NCBI RefSeq assembly: GCF_036075115.1
Contig: NZ_CP107958.1
Span: 2,108,001 to 2,172,000, forward strand
DNA from: Streptomyces sp. NBC_00377
GTDB taxonomy: Bacteria; Actinomycetota; Actinomycetes; Streptomycetales; Streptomycetaceae
Direction: 5' to 3'
Length of the DNA: 64,000 bases
Below are positions 31,382 to 40,760 of this stretch, piece by piece. The position numbers were made by a program, and so were the translations under genes. Position 1 is the first letter of the stretch, and every line of letters begins with the position of its first letter. The notes beneath the pieces are model-generated. The model was not told where the DNA came from. It saw nothing but the letters and a program-made list of their open reading frames with translations, and ran no database searches.

Positions 31382-34221
31382 GCCTCCCTCCGCAGCCTGA
31401 CCAGGTCGGACAGTTCACGGTCGGTGAGTTCGGTGAGGGCCGACTCGCCGGAGCCGAGGATCGCGTCGGCCAGGGCCCGCTTCGCCTGGAGCATCTCGGC
31501 GATGCGGTCCTCGACGGTGCCCTCGGTGATGAGGCGGTGCACCTGGACCGGCTGGGTCTGGCCGATGCGGTAGGCGCGATCGGTGGCCTGTTCCTCCACC
31601 GCGGGGTTCCACCAGCGGTCGAAGTGCACGACATGGCCCGCGCGGGTGAGGTTGAGTCCGGTGCCGGCGGCCTTCAGGGAGAGGACGAGCACCGGCGTCG
31701 CGCCGTCCTGGAAGCGGTCCACCATCCGCTCCCGCTCGGGTACGGGGGTGCCGCCGTGCAGGAGGTCGACCGGGATCGCGCGAGCGCCGAGGTGGGCGGC
31801 GATGAGGCGGGCCATGCCGACGTACTGCGTGAAGACGAGGGCCGAGCCGTCCTCGGCGAGCAGTGTGTCCAGCAGCTCGTCGAGCAGGGCGAGCTTGCCG
31901 GAGCGGGCGGCCAGCGCGTCGCCGACGGGGGCGGTCTCCTCCTTGAGGTAGAGCGCCGGGTGGTCGCAGATCTGCTTGAGCGCGCCCAGGAGCTTCAGCA
32001 CGAGGCCGCGACGGGCGATGCCGTCCGCCGTCTCGATCGTCAGCAGGGACTCCCGCACCACCGCCTCGTACAGCGCGGCCTGTTCACGGGTGAGCGGCAC
32101 CGGATGGTCGGTCTCGGTCTTGGGCGGCAGCTCGGGCACGATGCCGGGGTCGGACTTCTTGCGGCGCAGGAGGAACGGGCGCACCAGACGCGAGAGCCGC
32201 TCCACCGCCTGTTCGTCCTCGCCGTTCTCGACCGCGCGCGCGTGCCGGGCGCGGAAGGACTTCAGGGGGCCGAGGAGCCCCGGTGTCGTCCAGTCGAGCA
32301 GGGCCCACAGCTCGGAGAGGTTGTTCTCGACGGGAGTGCCGGTCAGGGCCACCCGGGCAGGGGTCGGGATCGTGCGCAGGGCTTTCGCCGTCGCCGCGTA
32401 GGGGTTCTTCACGTGCTGGGCCTCGTCCGCGACGACCATGCCCCAGGGCTGGCCGGCCAGCGTCGGCGCCGCCGAGCGCATCGTGCCGTACGTGGTGAGG
32501 ACGAAGCCGCCGGAGAGGCCGGCCAGACTGCGGTCGGGCCCGTGGAAGCGGCGGACGGGGACGCCGGGCGCGAAGCGGTTGATCTCGCGCTGCCAGTTGC
32601 CCAGGAGGGAAGCCGGGCAGACCACCAGGGTCGGTTCGGTGCGTGCCCGTTTCAGGTGCAGGGCGATGACGGTGATCGTCTTGCCGAGGCCCATGTCGTC
32701 GGCGAGGCAGCCGCCGAGGCCGAGGGAGGTCATGAGGTCCAGCCAGGCGAGGCCGCGCAGCTGGTAGTCACGCAGGGTGGCGTGCAGGCCGGGGGGCGGG
32801 TCCGCCGGGTGCACGCCCGTGGTGAGGCGGTCGCGCAGGGCGGCCAGGGCGCCGACGGGTACGGCCTCGACGCTCTCGCCGTCGACCTCCGCGGTGCCGC
32901 TGAGGGCGACGGACAGGGCGTCGACCGGGTCGAGGAGGCCCAGTTCCCGTTTGCGGGCCTTGCGTACGAGCGCCGGGTCGACCAGGACCCACTGGTCACG
33001 GAGCCGGACCACCGGGCGGTGCGCCTCGGCCAGCGTGTCCATCTCGGCCTCGCTGAGCGGGTCGCCGCCGAGCGCCAGCTGCCAGCGGAACTGGAGCAGG
33101 TCCTCGCTCTCGAAGAAGCCGGTGCCGTCGGTCGCCGAACCGGGGGCGGGCCGCACCACCGCGGCCGCGCTGAGGTCCTGCGCCAGGTCCCTCGGCCAGT
33201 GCACGGCGACCCCGGCCGCCGCGAGCCGGGTGGCCGCGACCCCGAGGAGATCGCTCAGCTCGTCCTCGGACAGGGCCAGGACGTCCGGCGTGTCCTGTTC
33301 GGCGAGCCGGGCCAGGGGCGGCCAGACACGGGCCGCACGCCGTACGGCGAGGGCGGCGTCCACGCGTGCGCGTGCCCCGAAGGCGGCGTCGGCCTCGCCC
33401 GCCCACAGGGCCGCCGCGTCGGTCATCAGGGTGGGGTCGGCGAGGCTGTGCACCTGGACGATCGCGGCGCCCGCCCTGCGCGTTCGTTCGCCGTCCTCGG
33501 GCCTGTCGAACATGTCGTACGCGGACAGGTCGAGTCGCAGCGAGACCCGCACGCCCGCGTCCATGCCGGCGGCCACCTCGGCCGCCCAGTCGTGTGCGCC
33601 GGGCAGCCGCTGGGGGCGGCGGTCCGCGAAGGGCTTCCCGCAGGCGTGCGGTGCGGCCGGGGTGCGGGGCAGGGTGTCCGCCACGGCGTCCAGGAACGAG
33701 CGCATCAGCGGTTCCGGCCGGGGCAGCCGGAGCGGCCCGGGCCCGGGGAGGGGCACCGCGTGTCCCTCGTACGGGAGCGCGGCGGCGACCGCGCGCAGGT
33801 GTGCGATGTCCTCCGGGTCCAGGGGGCCCGCCCGCCAGGCGTCGTGTCCTGCGGGGGTCAGGCCGGGCAGCAGGCGGCCGCGGGCGGTGAGCCGCAGTGC
33901 GTGCAGCGCCGCCGCGCCCCAGCAGGCGGTCGCCGGGTGGGCGGCGGGGTCGCGGCGGGCCCGGACGAGCAGCGGGAGCGCCTTGTCGAGCGGCAGGGAC
34001 AGGGCGGGTGCCTGTGCGCGGCGGATGGCGGAGCCGTGGCGCCGGACGACGGTGAGCTCGGTGTGCTGCGCGCCCACCGCGGTGGGCAGTGGGCCGTCCG
34101 CCGGGTCCCAGAAGGCGACGCGGCCCTCGCGCGGGAGGGGCGCGGGCAGGAAGACGGCCGCGAGCCGTACGGAGACGGAAGCGGGCCCGGCCGCGGCCGC
34201 CCCTTCGGCCATGACGCTCAT
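31378..34221 (-). CDS. SNF2-family DEAD/H helicase
   Basis: 947 residues; an ATG three codons in (34212) is an alternative start. The first half is a bacterial SNF2-associated region. ADDMGLGKTITVIAL at about residue 510 is the ATP-binding motif and DEAQHVKN near 597 the DExH box; LTGTPVENNLSELW is motif III. The C-terminal helicase domain ends with GTGLNLT, HFDRWWNPAVEEQATDRAYR and RIGQ. It is an ATP-driven DNA translocase. It overlaps the SWIM gene (ATGA) and so forms an operon with it. Confidence 0.93.
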   Translation of the reverse strand: MSVMAEGAAAAGPASVSVRLAAVFLPAPLPREGRVAFWDPADGPLPTAVGAQHTELTVVRRHGSAIRRAQAPALSLPLDKALPLLVRARRDPAAHPATACWGAAALHALRLTARGRLLPGLTPAGHDAWRAGPLDPEDIAHLRAVAAALPYEGHAVPLPGPGPLRLPRPEPLMRSFLDAVADTLPRTPAAPHACGKPFADRRPQRLPGAHDWAAEVAAGMDAGVRVSLRLDLSAYDMFDRPEDGERTRRAGAAIVQVHSLADPTLMTDAAALWAGEADAAFGARARVDAALAVRRAARVWPPLARLAEQDTPDVLALSEDELSDLLGVAATRLAAAGVAVHWPRDLAQDLSAAAVVRPAPGSATDGTGFFESEDLLQFRWQLALGGDPLSEAEMDTLAEAHRPVVRLRDQWVLVDPALVRKARKRELGLLDPVDALSVALSGTAEVDGESVEAVPVGALAALRDRLTTGVHPADPPPGLHATLRDYQLRGLAWLDLMTSLGLGGCLADDMGLGKTITVIALHLKRARTEPTLVVCPASLLGNWQREINRFAPGVPVRRFHGPDRSLAGLSGGFVLTTYGTMRSAAPTLAGQPWGMVVADEAQHVKNPYAATAKALRTIPTPARVALTGTPVENNLSELWALLDWTTPGLLGPLKSFRARHARAVENGEDEQAVERLSRLVRPFLLRRKKSDPGIVPELPPKTETDHPVPLTREQAALYEAVVRESLLTIETADGIARRGLVLKLLGALKQICDHPALYLKEETAPVGDALAARSGKLALLDELLDTLLAEDGSALVFTQYVGMARLIAAHLGARAIPVDLLHGGTPVPERERMVDRFQDGATPVLVLSLKAAGTGLNLTRAGHVVHFDRWWNPAVEEQATDRAYRIGQTQPVQVHRLITEGTVEDRIAEMLQAKRALADAILGSGESALTELTDRELSDLVRLRREA

Positions 34222-34404
34222 GCCTTGTGTCCACCTCCGCCCCGCGTGTCGGATCAGTCGTCTTCGACTCTACGGGCGGGGTCTGACAATCGGTCCCGGC
34301 GGCCCGCCTCGCCGTCGCGTCCGGGTCGGTCGTCGCCGCGTGGTCAGGTCGGCGCGCGGGTCCGGCCGTCATGCTCCGGTCGGGCCGGGACTCGGCCGAG
34401 CCGG

Positions 34405-34995
34405 TCAGGGGACGGTGCGCGAGACGACGTAGACGAACGGGTAGACCGTGTTGCCGGTGTTCACGACGACGTCCAGCGTCGGCATGGGCTTCTTCTGTTC
34501 GTGGACGATTCCGAAGTAGTCGCCCGGGCGGGAGCCGGGGCCCGTGAACTTCCAGCCGATGATCTCCTGATCGCGGGCGCTGATGGCGATGTCGCCCTTC
34601 TTCAGATCGGCCCTGCTCACGCCGATGTCCTCGAGGAACTCGTCGAGTCCCGCCTGCGTGGTCTGGAACTGGGCGTAGAGACGGCTGGTCTTCCAGTTGT
34701 TCGTCTCGTAGTAGGCGACCTGGTTCGAGGGGTGCGGGATCGGCACCTGGTAGAGACGGCGCTGGATCTTCGAGGGCCAGCCCTTGGTCAGGCCGGTCGC
34801 GGAGTACTTCGCCTCCTTGTCCTTGCCGCTGTCCCGGCTCTGGTTGGCGGAGATCACCAGATACCCGGCCGGGACACCGATGAGCAGCACGATGATCAGC
34901 AGGGTGAGCGCCCTGCGGCGGATCACGTGCCGGCGGTCCTCCGGCGGGCGGGACTCGTCGGGGGGCGCGGCCTGGTGGGGCAGCGATGCTGTCAT
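34405..34995 (-). CDS. Membrane-anchored hypothetical protein
   Basis: 196 residues. Residues about 28-48 (ALTLLIIVLLIGVPAGYLVI) are a single membrane helix after a charged cytoplasmic start; the remainder is a soluble extracytoplasmic domain of about 145 residues (RLYQVPIPHPSNQVAYYETN ... YFGIVHEQKKPMPTLDVVVN). I recognise no functional family. It follows the ROK kinase gene on the same strand with a 69-bp gap holding short repeats. Confidence 0.8.
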   Translation of the reverse strand: MTASLPHQAAPPDESRPPEDRRHVIRRRALTLLIIVLLIGVPAGYLVISANQSRDSGKDKEAKYSATGLTKGWPSKIQRRLYQVPIPHPSNQVAYYETNNWKTSRLYAQFQTTQAGLDEFLEDIGVSRADLKKGDIAISARDQEIIGWKFTGPGSRPGDYFGIVHEQKKPMPTLDVVVNTGNTVYPFVYVVSRTVP

Positions 34996-35077
34996 GCGGT
35001 GTCCCGGATCGTGCGGGGTGGTGCGGAGGTCATGCGGTGTCCTGGGGGCGTGACGACAGGCCGGTCATGCGGTGTCC
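34991..35077. repeat. Triplicate GTCATGCGGTGTCC
   Basis: The 14-base sequence occurs at 34991-35004, 35029-35042 and 35064-35077. The last copy contains the ROK gene's stop codon and C-terminal codons (DTA), and the first contains the start codon of the next gene. It looks like small tandem duplication of the ROK 3' end. Confidence 0.7.
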
Positions 35078-36213
35078 TGGGTGCGGCGGGCCGCGTCCGT
35101 GAACCGTTCGAAGCGCTCGAAGCGCTCCACCCGGCGGCGCTTGGCGCGCCGGAAGCGGCGGGCGACCAGGCGGGCCAGGTCGGCGGCGCCGACCATGCCC
35201 GCCTCGGGGCCCAGCTGGGCACGGACGATGCGGGCCTCGGGGCGGTAGCCGCGGCCGGTGAGCTGGCGCTTGAACGCGTCCCGCGCGGGGCTGATCAGCA
35301 GGTCGTCGGCGGCCGAGACGCCACCGCCGATCACGAAGCAGGAGGGGTCGAGGGCGGCGGCCAGGTTGGCGATGCCGACGCCGAGCCACTGGCCGATGTC
35401 CTGGAGCAGCTCGATACACATGGCGTCGCCCTCGCGGGCCAGCTCCGTGATCATCGGGCCGGTGATGTCGCCGATATTGCCCTTGACGTGCTCGATGATC
35501 CCGTAGGCCACCGGGGAGTCGGCGGCGGCCAGTTCGCGGGCCTCCCTGACCAGCGCGTTGCCCGAGCTGTACTGCTCCCAGCAGCCGCGGTTGCCGCACG
35601 GGCAGCGGTGACCGCCGGGCACGGCCTGCATATGGCCGAACTCACCTGCGACACCGTACTTACCACGCTTGACCTGGCCGTCCTCCAGGATCGCGCCGCC
35701 GATGCCGGTGCCGAGGGTGATCATCACGAGGTGGTCCTCGCCGCGGCCCGCGCCGAAGCGCCACTCGGCCCAGGCGGCGGTGTTGGCGTCGTTGTCCACC
35801 AGGACGGGGACGGACAGCCGGCCGGAGAGACGGTCCCGCAGCGGTTCGTTGCGCCAGGACAGGTGCGGCGCGAACAGGACGCGGTTGCGGTCGGCGTCGA
35901 CCCAGCCGGCCGCGCCGATGCCCACGGCGTGCACGTCGTGACGGTCGGACAGGTCCAGGACGAGTTCGACGATGGTGTCCTCGACGACCTTCGGGCTCTT
36001 GGACTTGTCCGGCGTCTCGGTGCGCAGCTTCTCCAGGATGTTGCCGTCGGCGTCGACGACCCCCGCCATCACCTTGGTGCCGCCGATGTCGATGCCGACC
36101 GTCGGCACCCGGGGCGCGGTGAGGTGCGACCGGCGCTCCCTCGTGCCCACGGTGCGGAGTGCGGTGGCGCGGCGGGAGCCGATGGGGGCGGTGAAGTTGC
36201 CGTAGGTGCTCAT
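35065..36213 (-). CDS. ROK family sugar kinase
   Basis: 382 residues from ATG 36213. PTVGIDIGGTKVMAGVV is the phosphate-binding motif, DNDANTAAWAEW contains the catalytic Asp, and CPCGNRGCWEQYSSG is the ROK zinc motif. An N-terminal extension of about 35 residues and a basic C-terminal tail (RRFRRAKRRRVERF) exceed the usual 310-320 residues of ROK glucokinases. It lacks a helix-turn-helix domain, so it is a kinase rather than a repressor. It probably phosphorylates glucose or a related sugar; a GntR regulator and a Gfo/Idh dehydrogenase lie upstream. Confidence 0.9.
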   Translation of the reverse strand: MSTYGNFTAPIGSRRATALRTVGTRERRSHLTAPRVPTVGIDIGGTKVMAGVVDADGNILEKLRTETPDKSKSPKVVEDTIVELVLDLSDRHDVHAVGIGAAGWVDADRNRVLFAPHLSWRNEPLRDRLSGRLSVPVLVDNDANTAAWAEWRFGAGRGEDHLVMITLGTGIGGAILEDGQVKRGKYGVAGEFGHMQAVPGGHRCPCGNRGCWEQYSSGNALVREARELAAADSPVAYGIIEHVKGNIGDITGPMITELAREGDAMCIELLQDIGQWLGVGIANLAAALDPSCFVIGGGVSAADDLLISPARDAFKRQLTGRGYRPEARIVRAQLGPEAGMVGAADLARLVARRFRRAKRRRVERFERFERFTDAARRTQDTA

Positions 36214-36579
36214 CGCCGCCGATTCTGCCTCACCGGCCCCCCGGGTGCCGAGCCGGGCAGCGAAGGGGCGCGCGGCTCGTGCCGTACGCGGGTGTGCCGC
36301 CGCCGGTCGCGCCCACGCAAGGCCGGGCGCCCGCCGTATGTGGCCGCACGCCCCGTCCGGGCACTCGTCCGCCCGGCGCTCACCTTGTGGGGACATCCAC
36401 ACGCACGGTCCGGACCGTGCGACCGGAGACCGGTCGCTCGGCCCGCCTGACCCTTCGCAGGGGCGACCGGCGGCCCAGGGAGTGCGGGCACCTTCGGGGG
36501 CGTCGAGGGGCGTGCAGGCGACCGGGCCGACGAGGACTCCCGTCGGCCTGCCGGCGGCACCGGGTGGGGCCGGCAGTGC
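36214..36579. other. Intergenic region, 366 bp
   Basis: Between the ROK kinase start and the GntR stop. Long open frames exist because of the high GC content, but none looks like a protein. No repeat or hairpin stands out. Confidence 0.35.
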
Positions 36580-37344
36580 TCAGGGGCGTACGAGCAGCTG
36601 GAACTCGAAGGAGTAGCGGGTCGGCCGGTAGATGTGGTCGCCGAACTCCACCGCGCGGCCGGTGTCGTCATAGGTCGTGCGCTGCATGGTCAGCAGCGGG
36701 GCGCCCTCGTCCTCTGCGAGCCGCTCGGCCTCGGCGGTGGTGGCGGCGCGGGCGCCGATGGACTGGCGGGCGCTGTGCAGGGTGATCCCGGCGGCCCGCA
36801 TCAGTCGGTACAGGCCGGTGGCCCGGAGCTGCTCGGTGTCCAGGTCGAGCAGGCCGGACGGCAGGTGGTTGCACAGGTACGCCATCGGCTCCCCGTGCGC
36901 GAGTCGCAGCCGCTCCACCCGGTGGACGTCGCTGCCCTCGGCCACGGCGAGCGCGCCCGCGACTTCGGCCGACGCCGGGACCACGGTGTTGACCAGGACG
37001 GTCGTCGCCGGACGCTGCCCCGCGGCCTCCAGGTCGTCGTACAGGCTGCTGAGCTCCAGGGGGCGCTTGACCTGGCTGTGCACGACCTGCGTGCCGACGC
37101 CCCGGCGGCGGACCAGGAGACCCTTGTCGACCAGCGACTGGATCGCCTGGCGGACGGTCGGCCGGGACAGGCCGAGCCGTGCCGCGAGCTCGATCTCGTT
37201 GCCCAGCAGACTGCCAGGGGTGAGCGATCCGTGCTCGATCGCGGCCTCCAACTGCTGGGCCAGCTGGAAGTACAAGGGCACCGGCGAGCTTCGGTCCACA
37301 CGGAGTTCGAGCTGCACGGTCGGGTCCACTCCTGGTTTCGGCAC
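36580..37344 (-). CDS. GntR family regulator (HutC type)
   Basis: 254 residues from GTG 37344; TACGCT lies 6 bp upstream, so the mRNA is leaderless. Residues about 10-75 are the winged helix (LGNEIELAARLGLSRPTVRQ). The C-terminal UTRA domain (VHRVERLRLAHGEPMAYLCN to FEFQLLVRP) binds a small effector. It is divergent from the Gfo/Idh dehydrogenase, with a TGTCCGGACA palindrome between them that could be its operator. It likely controls sugar or inositol catabolism genes here. Confidence 0.9.
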   Translation of the reverse strand: MPKPGVDPTVQLELRVDRSSPVPLYFQLAQQLEAAIEHGSLTPGSLLGNEIELAARLGLSRPTVRQAIQSLVDKGLLVRRRGVGTQVVHSQVKRPLELSSLYDDLEAAGQRPATTVLVNTVVPASAEVAGALAVAEGSDVHRVERLRLAHGEPMAYLCNHLPSGLLDLDTEQLRATGLYRLMRAAGITLHSARQSIGARAATTAEAERLAEDEGAPLLTMQRTTYDDTGRAVEFGDHIYRPTRYSFEFQLLVRP

Positions 37345-37394
37345 GGGCCGAGCGTAGCTCCGCGACCGGTTGACGGGAAGTTGTGTAGTTCGAT

Positions 37395-37404
37395 TGTCCG
37401 GACA
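37395..37404. promoter_or_regulatory. Palindrome TGTCCGGACA, possible GntR operator
   Basis: A 10-bp perfect palindrome about midway between the two divergent starts; it would lie just upstream of the dehydrogenase -35 box at 37411. Confidence 0.4.
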
Positions 37405-37410
37405 TGCGCA

Positions 37411-37439
37411 TTGACAGCGTGCGGCCTGCGACGTCACTT
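37411..37439 (+). promoter_or_regulatory. Promoter of the Gfo/Idh dehydrogenase
   Basis: TTGACA at 37411-37416, a 17-bp spacer and TCACTT at 37434-37439, 7 bp before ATG 37447, so the transcript would be leaderless. Confidence 0.5.
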
Positions 37440-37446
37440 TTGTTTC

Positions 37447-38463
37447 ATGCGCATCGGGGTCATCGGGACGGGCCGCATAGGCACCATTCATGCGAACACA
37501 CTCAGCCGTCACCGCGAGGTCGGGTCCCTGATCCTCACGGACGCGGACCAGATGCGGGCCCAGGAGCTCGCGTACCGGCTGGGGGAGACGGCCGCCCCAG
37601 GGGTGGACGAGATCTTCCGCTGGGGTGTGGACGCCGTGGTGATCACGACGGCGACCTCGGCCCACGCCGAACTGATCGGTCGGGCAGCCCGCTCCGGGCT
37701 CCCGGTCTTCTGCGAGAAGCCGATCGCCCTGGATCTGGCCGGCACCTTACAGGCGATAGCCGAGGTCGAGACCGCCGGAACGATCCTTCACATGGGCTTC
37801 CAGCGCCGCTTCGACGCGGGCTACACCGGGGCCAGGGAGGCGGTGCGTTCGGGGCGGCTCGGACGGCTGCACACCGTGCGGGCGCTGACGTCCGACCAGT
37901 CGGCGCCGCCCGCCGACTGGCTTCCGGTTTCCGGCGGGATCTACCGGGACGCCCTCCTCCACGACTTCGACTGTCTGCGCTGGGTGACCGGGCGCGAGGT
38001 CACGGAGGTCTACGCCGCAGGGTCGGACGCCGGGCCCGCGATGTTCCGCGAGGCGGGGGACGTGGACACGGCGGCCGCGGTCCTCACGCTCGACGACGGC
38101 GCCCTCGCCACGGCGACCGCGACGCGGCTGAACGGGGCGGGTTACGACGTCCGCATGGAGCTGGCCGGAGAGCTCGACCAGATCGTCGTGGGCCTCGACG
38201 ACCGGACCCCCATCGCCTCCACGGAACCCACCGGTCCACCGGCCGCGGACAAGCCGTGGACCGGGTTCCTGGAGCGGTTCGAACCTGCCTACGAGGCCGA
38301 ACTCAACGCCTTCGTGGACGTCGTCCGAGGAACGCGCCCCAACCCCTGCGACGGCCGGGAGGCGCTCCAGGCCCTTCGGATCGCCGAGGCCTGCGAGGTC
38401 TCCCGGCGGGACCGCAGGGCGGTGTGGCTCGCCGAGATCGCGACGGGTCCGCAGACCGGTTGA
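37447..38463 (+). CDS. Gfo/Idh/MocA family oxidoreductase
   Basis: 338 residues from ATG 37447. MRIGVIGTGRIGTIHANTL is the NAD(P)-binding motif, FCEKPIALD contains the conserved Lys, and GIYRDALLHDFDCLRW has the catalytic region with His. The family includes inositol and sugar dehydrogenases; sequence pattern (FQRRFDAGYTGAREAV) is typical of inositol-2-dehydrogenase-like members. Divergent from the GntR regulator, which probably controls it. Confidence 0.92.
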   Translation: MRIGVIGTGRIGTIHANTLSRHREVGSLILTDADQMRAQELAYRLGETAAPGVDEIFRWGVDAVVITTATSAHAELIGRAARSGLPVFCEKPIALDLAGTLQAIAEVETAGTILHMGFQRRFDAGYTGAREAVRSGRLGRLHTVRALTSDQSAPPADWLPVSGGIYRDALLHDFDCLRWVTGREVTEVYAAGSDAGPAMFREAGDVDTAAAVLTLDDGALATATATRLNGAGYDVRMELAGELDQIVVGLDDRTPIASTEPTGPPAADKPWTGFLERFEPAYEAELNAFVDVVRGTRPNPCDGREALQALRIAEACEVSRRDRRAVWLAEIATGPQTG

Positions 38464-38564
38464 GCAGGACGGGCCCGTGCGCCCCGGCGCCCGCCCCGGA
38501 CACCCGGTACGGCGCCGGGCCACGGCCCGGCGCGCGGACGACGCCCTCCCGTCGGGCCGCCGCC

Positions 38565-39749
38565 CTACCAACGCACCGGCAGGCTGCGCATGCCGCGCAT
38601 CAGCGGGCCGGGGAGCCACTCACCGGGCGGGCCGTCGAGGGCCAGGCCGGGGGTGCGGTCGAGCAGGGACCGTATCGCCGTGCGGGCCTCGAGGCGGGCC
38701 AGCGGGGCGCCCAGGCAGTAGTGGATGCCGTGCCCGAAGGCCAGGTGGCCCCTGCTGTCCCGGCGGATGTCGAAGCCGTCGGGGGCCGGATAGCGCGCCG
38801 GGTCTCGGTCGGCCGCGGTCAGGCCGATCATCACCGCCTCGCCCTGGGCGACGGACGTGCCGGCGATCTCCAGCGGTTCCGCGGCGAACCGGAACGTGGC
38901 GTTCTCCACCGGCCCCTCGTAGCGCAGGGCCTCCTCGACCGTGCCGTCGAGGAGGGTCGCGTCGGCGCGCAGGGCGGCCAGCTGGTCCGGGTGGGTGAGC
39001 AGGGCGTGGACGGCGTTGCCGATGAGGTTGACGGTGGTCTCGTGTCCGGCGATGAGCAGGATGAACGCCATACCGCGCAGCTCACCGGGTGAGAGCCGGT
39101 CGCCGTCCTGTGCGGTGACGCGGATCAGGTCGTCCAGCAGGTCGCCGCTCGGCCCGGCGGACCGCTTGTCCCCGATGAGCGCGGTGAGGTATTCGCCGAG
39201 CCGTACGAACGCGTCGTACTCGGTCTGGGAGCTGGTGGGTGCGACGGCCTCGCCCGACAGCTTGCGGAACTCGGTGCGGTCCTTCTCCGGGACACCGAGG
39301 AGCTCGCAGATGACCGTGAGCGGCAGCGGGTAGGCCAGCGACTCCACGAGGTCGGCGCGGCCGTGCGGCAGCATCGCGTCGAGCAGGTCGTCGGTGATCT
39401 CCTGGATTCGCGGGCGCAGTTGCTCCACGCGGCGCATGGTGAAGGCGCGCGAGACCAGCGCGCGCAGCCGCGTGTGCCGGGGCGGGTCGGAGACCAGCAG
39501 GTGCTCGCCGATCAGCTGCTCGTCGAGGAACGTGGTGCCGATCCGTGCGGAGTCCTTGGCCAGCCGGGGGTCGGCGAGCGCCGTGCGCGCCTCCTCGTGG
39601 CCCACGACGAGCCAGGTCACGTGGTGCGCGTCGGGTTCGGGCAGCCGCACCCGGTGCACCGGGCCGCGCTCGCGCAGTCGCGCGTACACCGGATGCGGAT
39701 CCCGCCGGAAGCCGTCGCCGACCTCCCCCAGGTCGACCACTTCGGTCAT
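38565..39749 (-). CDS. Cytochrome P450
   Basis: 394 residues, normal for bacterial P450s. AGHETTVNLI is the oxygen-binding I-helix, EALRYEGPV carries the ExxR motif, and FGHGIHYCLGAPLARLE gives Cys345 as haem ligand. It resembles CYP105/CYP107-type enzymes. No ferredoxin or biosynthetic gene cluster is adjacent, so it uses redox partners from elsewhere; the substrate is unknown. Confidence 0.95.
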   Translation of the reverse strand: MTEVVDLGEVGDGFRRDPHPVYARLRERGPVHRVRLPEPDAHHVTWLVVGHEEARTALADPRLAKDSARIGTTFLDEQLIGEHLLVSDPPRHTRLRALVSRAFTMRRVEQLRPRIQEITDDLLDAMLPHGRADLVESLAYPLPLTVICELLGVPEKDRTEFRKLSGEAVAPTSSQTEYDAFVRLGEYLTALIGDKRSAGPSGDLLDDLIRVTAQDGDRLSPGELRGMAFILLIAGHETTVNLIGNAVHALLTHPDQLAALRADATLLDGTVEEALRYEGPVENATFRFAAEPLEIAGTSVAQGEAVMIGLTAADRDPARYPAPDGFDIRRDSRGHLAFGHGIHYCLGAPLARLEARTAIRSLLDRTPGLALDGPPGEWLPGPLMRGMRSLPVRW

Positions 39750-39819
39750 GACTCTCCCCCTCCGGTCACATTCCGCGACGAACCCGTCACCACTCCAACG
39801 GGCGGGACGCCCGCCTGGT

Positions 39820-39945
39820 GCCCGCGGCGGCGACCCGTCTTCGCCGCCCCGTTCCCCGGCGCCGCCCCGTCCCCTGTCGCCACGCCGTTCCCCGTGGCCA
39901 CGCCGTTGTCCGGCGCCCTGCCGTTCTGCGGCCCCGCCCGCCCGT
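39820..39945. repeat. Imperfect short tandem repeats after the response regulator gene
   Basis: Repeated CACGCCGTTCCCCGTGGC-like units of about 18 bp in the 213-bp gap between the NarL-type regulator stop and the P450 start. On the minus strand one frame would read repeats of NGVATG. It overlaps no supported gene. Confidence 0.5.
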
Positions 39946-39962
39946 GCCGTCCCGCGGACGGC

Positions 39963-40631
39963 CTACGTGGCGTCGTCCGGCAGCCCCGCGTCATAGGCCA
40001 GCAGCGCGATCTGCACCCGGTTGTTGAGGCCGAGCTTGGCCAGGACCCGGGAGACATGGGCCTTGACGGTGGCGACGCTCATGAACAGTTCGGCGGCGAT
40101 GTCCGCGTTGGACAGCCCCCGGCCGACCGCGACGGCCACCTCCCGCTCCCGTTCCCCCAGCGCCCCGAGGCGCACGCGCGCGTGGGCGCGCCGGGTGTCG
40201 GCCGCGGAACCGGCCGCGTGGTCCATCAACTGCCGGGTGACCGTGGGCGACAGGACCGGGTCACCGGCCGCCACCCTGCGCACGGCGTCGAGGATCTGGG
40301 CGGGCGGGGTGTCCTTGAGGACGAACCCGGCGGCCCCCGCGCGCAGCGCGCGCAGCACCTGCTCGTCGGCGTGGAAGGTGGTGAGCACCACGACCTGCGG
40401 GGCGTCCTCGCGCCCGCGCAGCCGTTCGGTGGCGGTGAGTCCGTCCACGGCCGGCATCCGGATGTCCATCAGGACCACGTCGGGCCGGGTGCGTTCCACG
40501 AGCCCCTCGACCTCGCCGCCGTCCGCGGCCTCGCCGACGATCTCGATGTCGTCGGCGCCTCCCATCATGAAGGCCAGACCGGCCCGCACCAGGGGATCGT
40601 CGTCGACGAGGAGGAGTCTGATCGCAGTCAT
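39963..40631 (-). CDS. NarL/LuxR-type response regulator
   Basis: 222 residues from ATG 40631. LLLVDDDPLVRAGLAFMM starts the receiver domain, VVLMDIRMP holds the phosphoacceptor Asp, and the C-terminal helix-turn-helix reads LGEREREVAVAVGRGLSNAD to VKAHVSRVLAKLGLNNR. The partner kinase lies 129 bp upstream on the same strand. Targets are unknown. Confidence 0.94.
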   Translation of the reverse strand: MTAIRLLLVDDDPLVRAGLAFMMGGADDIEIVGEAADGGEVEGLVERTRPDVVLMDIRMPAVDGLTATERLRGREDAPQVVVLTTFHADEQVLRALRAGAAGFVLKDTPPAQILDAVRRVAAGDPVLSPTVTRQLMDHAAGSAADTRRAHARVRLGALGEREREVAVAVGRGLSNADIAAELFMSVATVKAHVSRVLAKLGLNNRVQIALLAYDAGLPDDAT

Positions 40632-40760
40632 GGCCCTAACGCAATCACGGTGACGGGCGGCCGGGTTCACGGTTCGCGACAGTCGGGCGGCCGGGTCGGA
40701 CGATCGGGTCGGGGGCGGACCACGGATACCGCTCCGGACCGGCTGCGGCGCGCGGCCGCG

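Noticed and set aside
30922..36450. 1842-residue open frame on the plus strand
   Set aside because: Shadow of the SWIM, SNF2, membrane-protein and ROK genes on the other strand; no recognisable domain.
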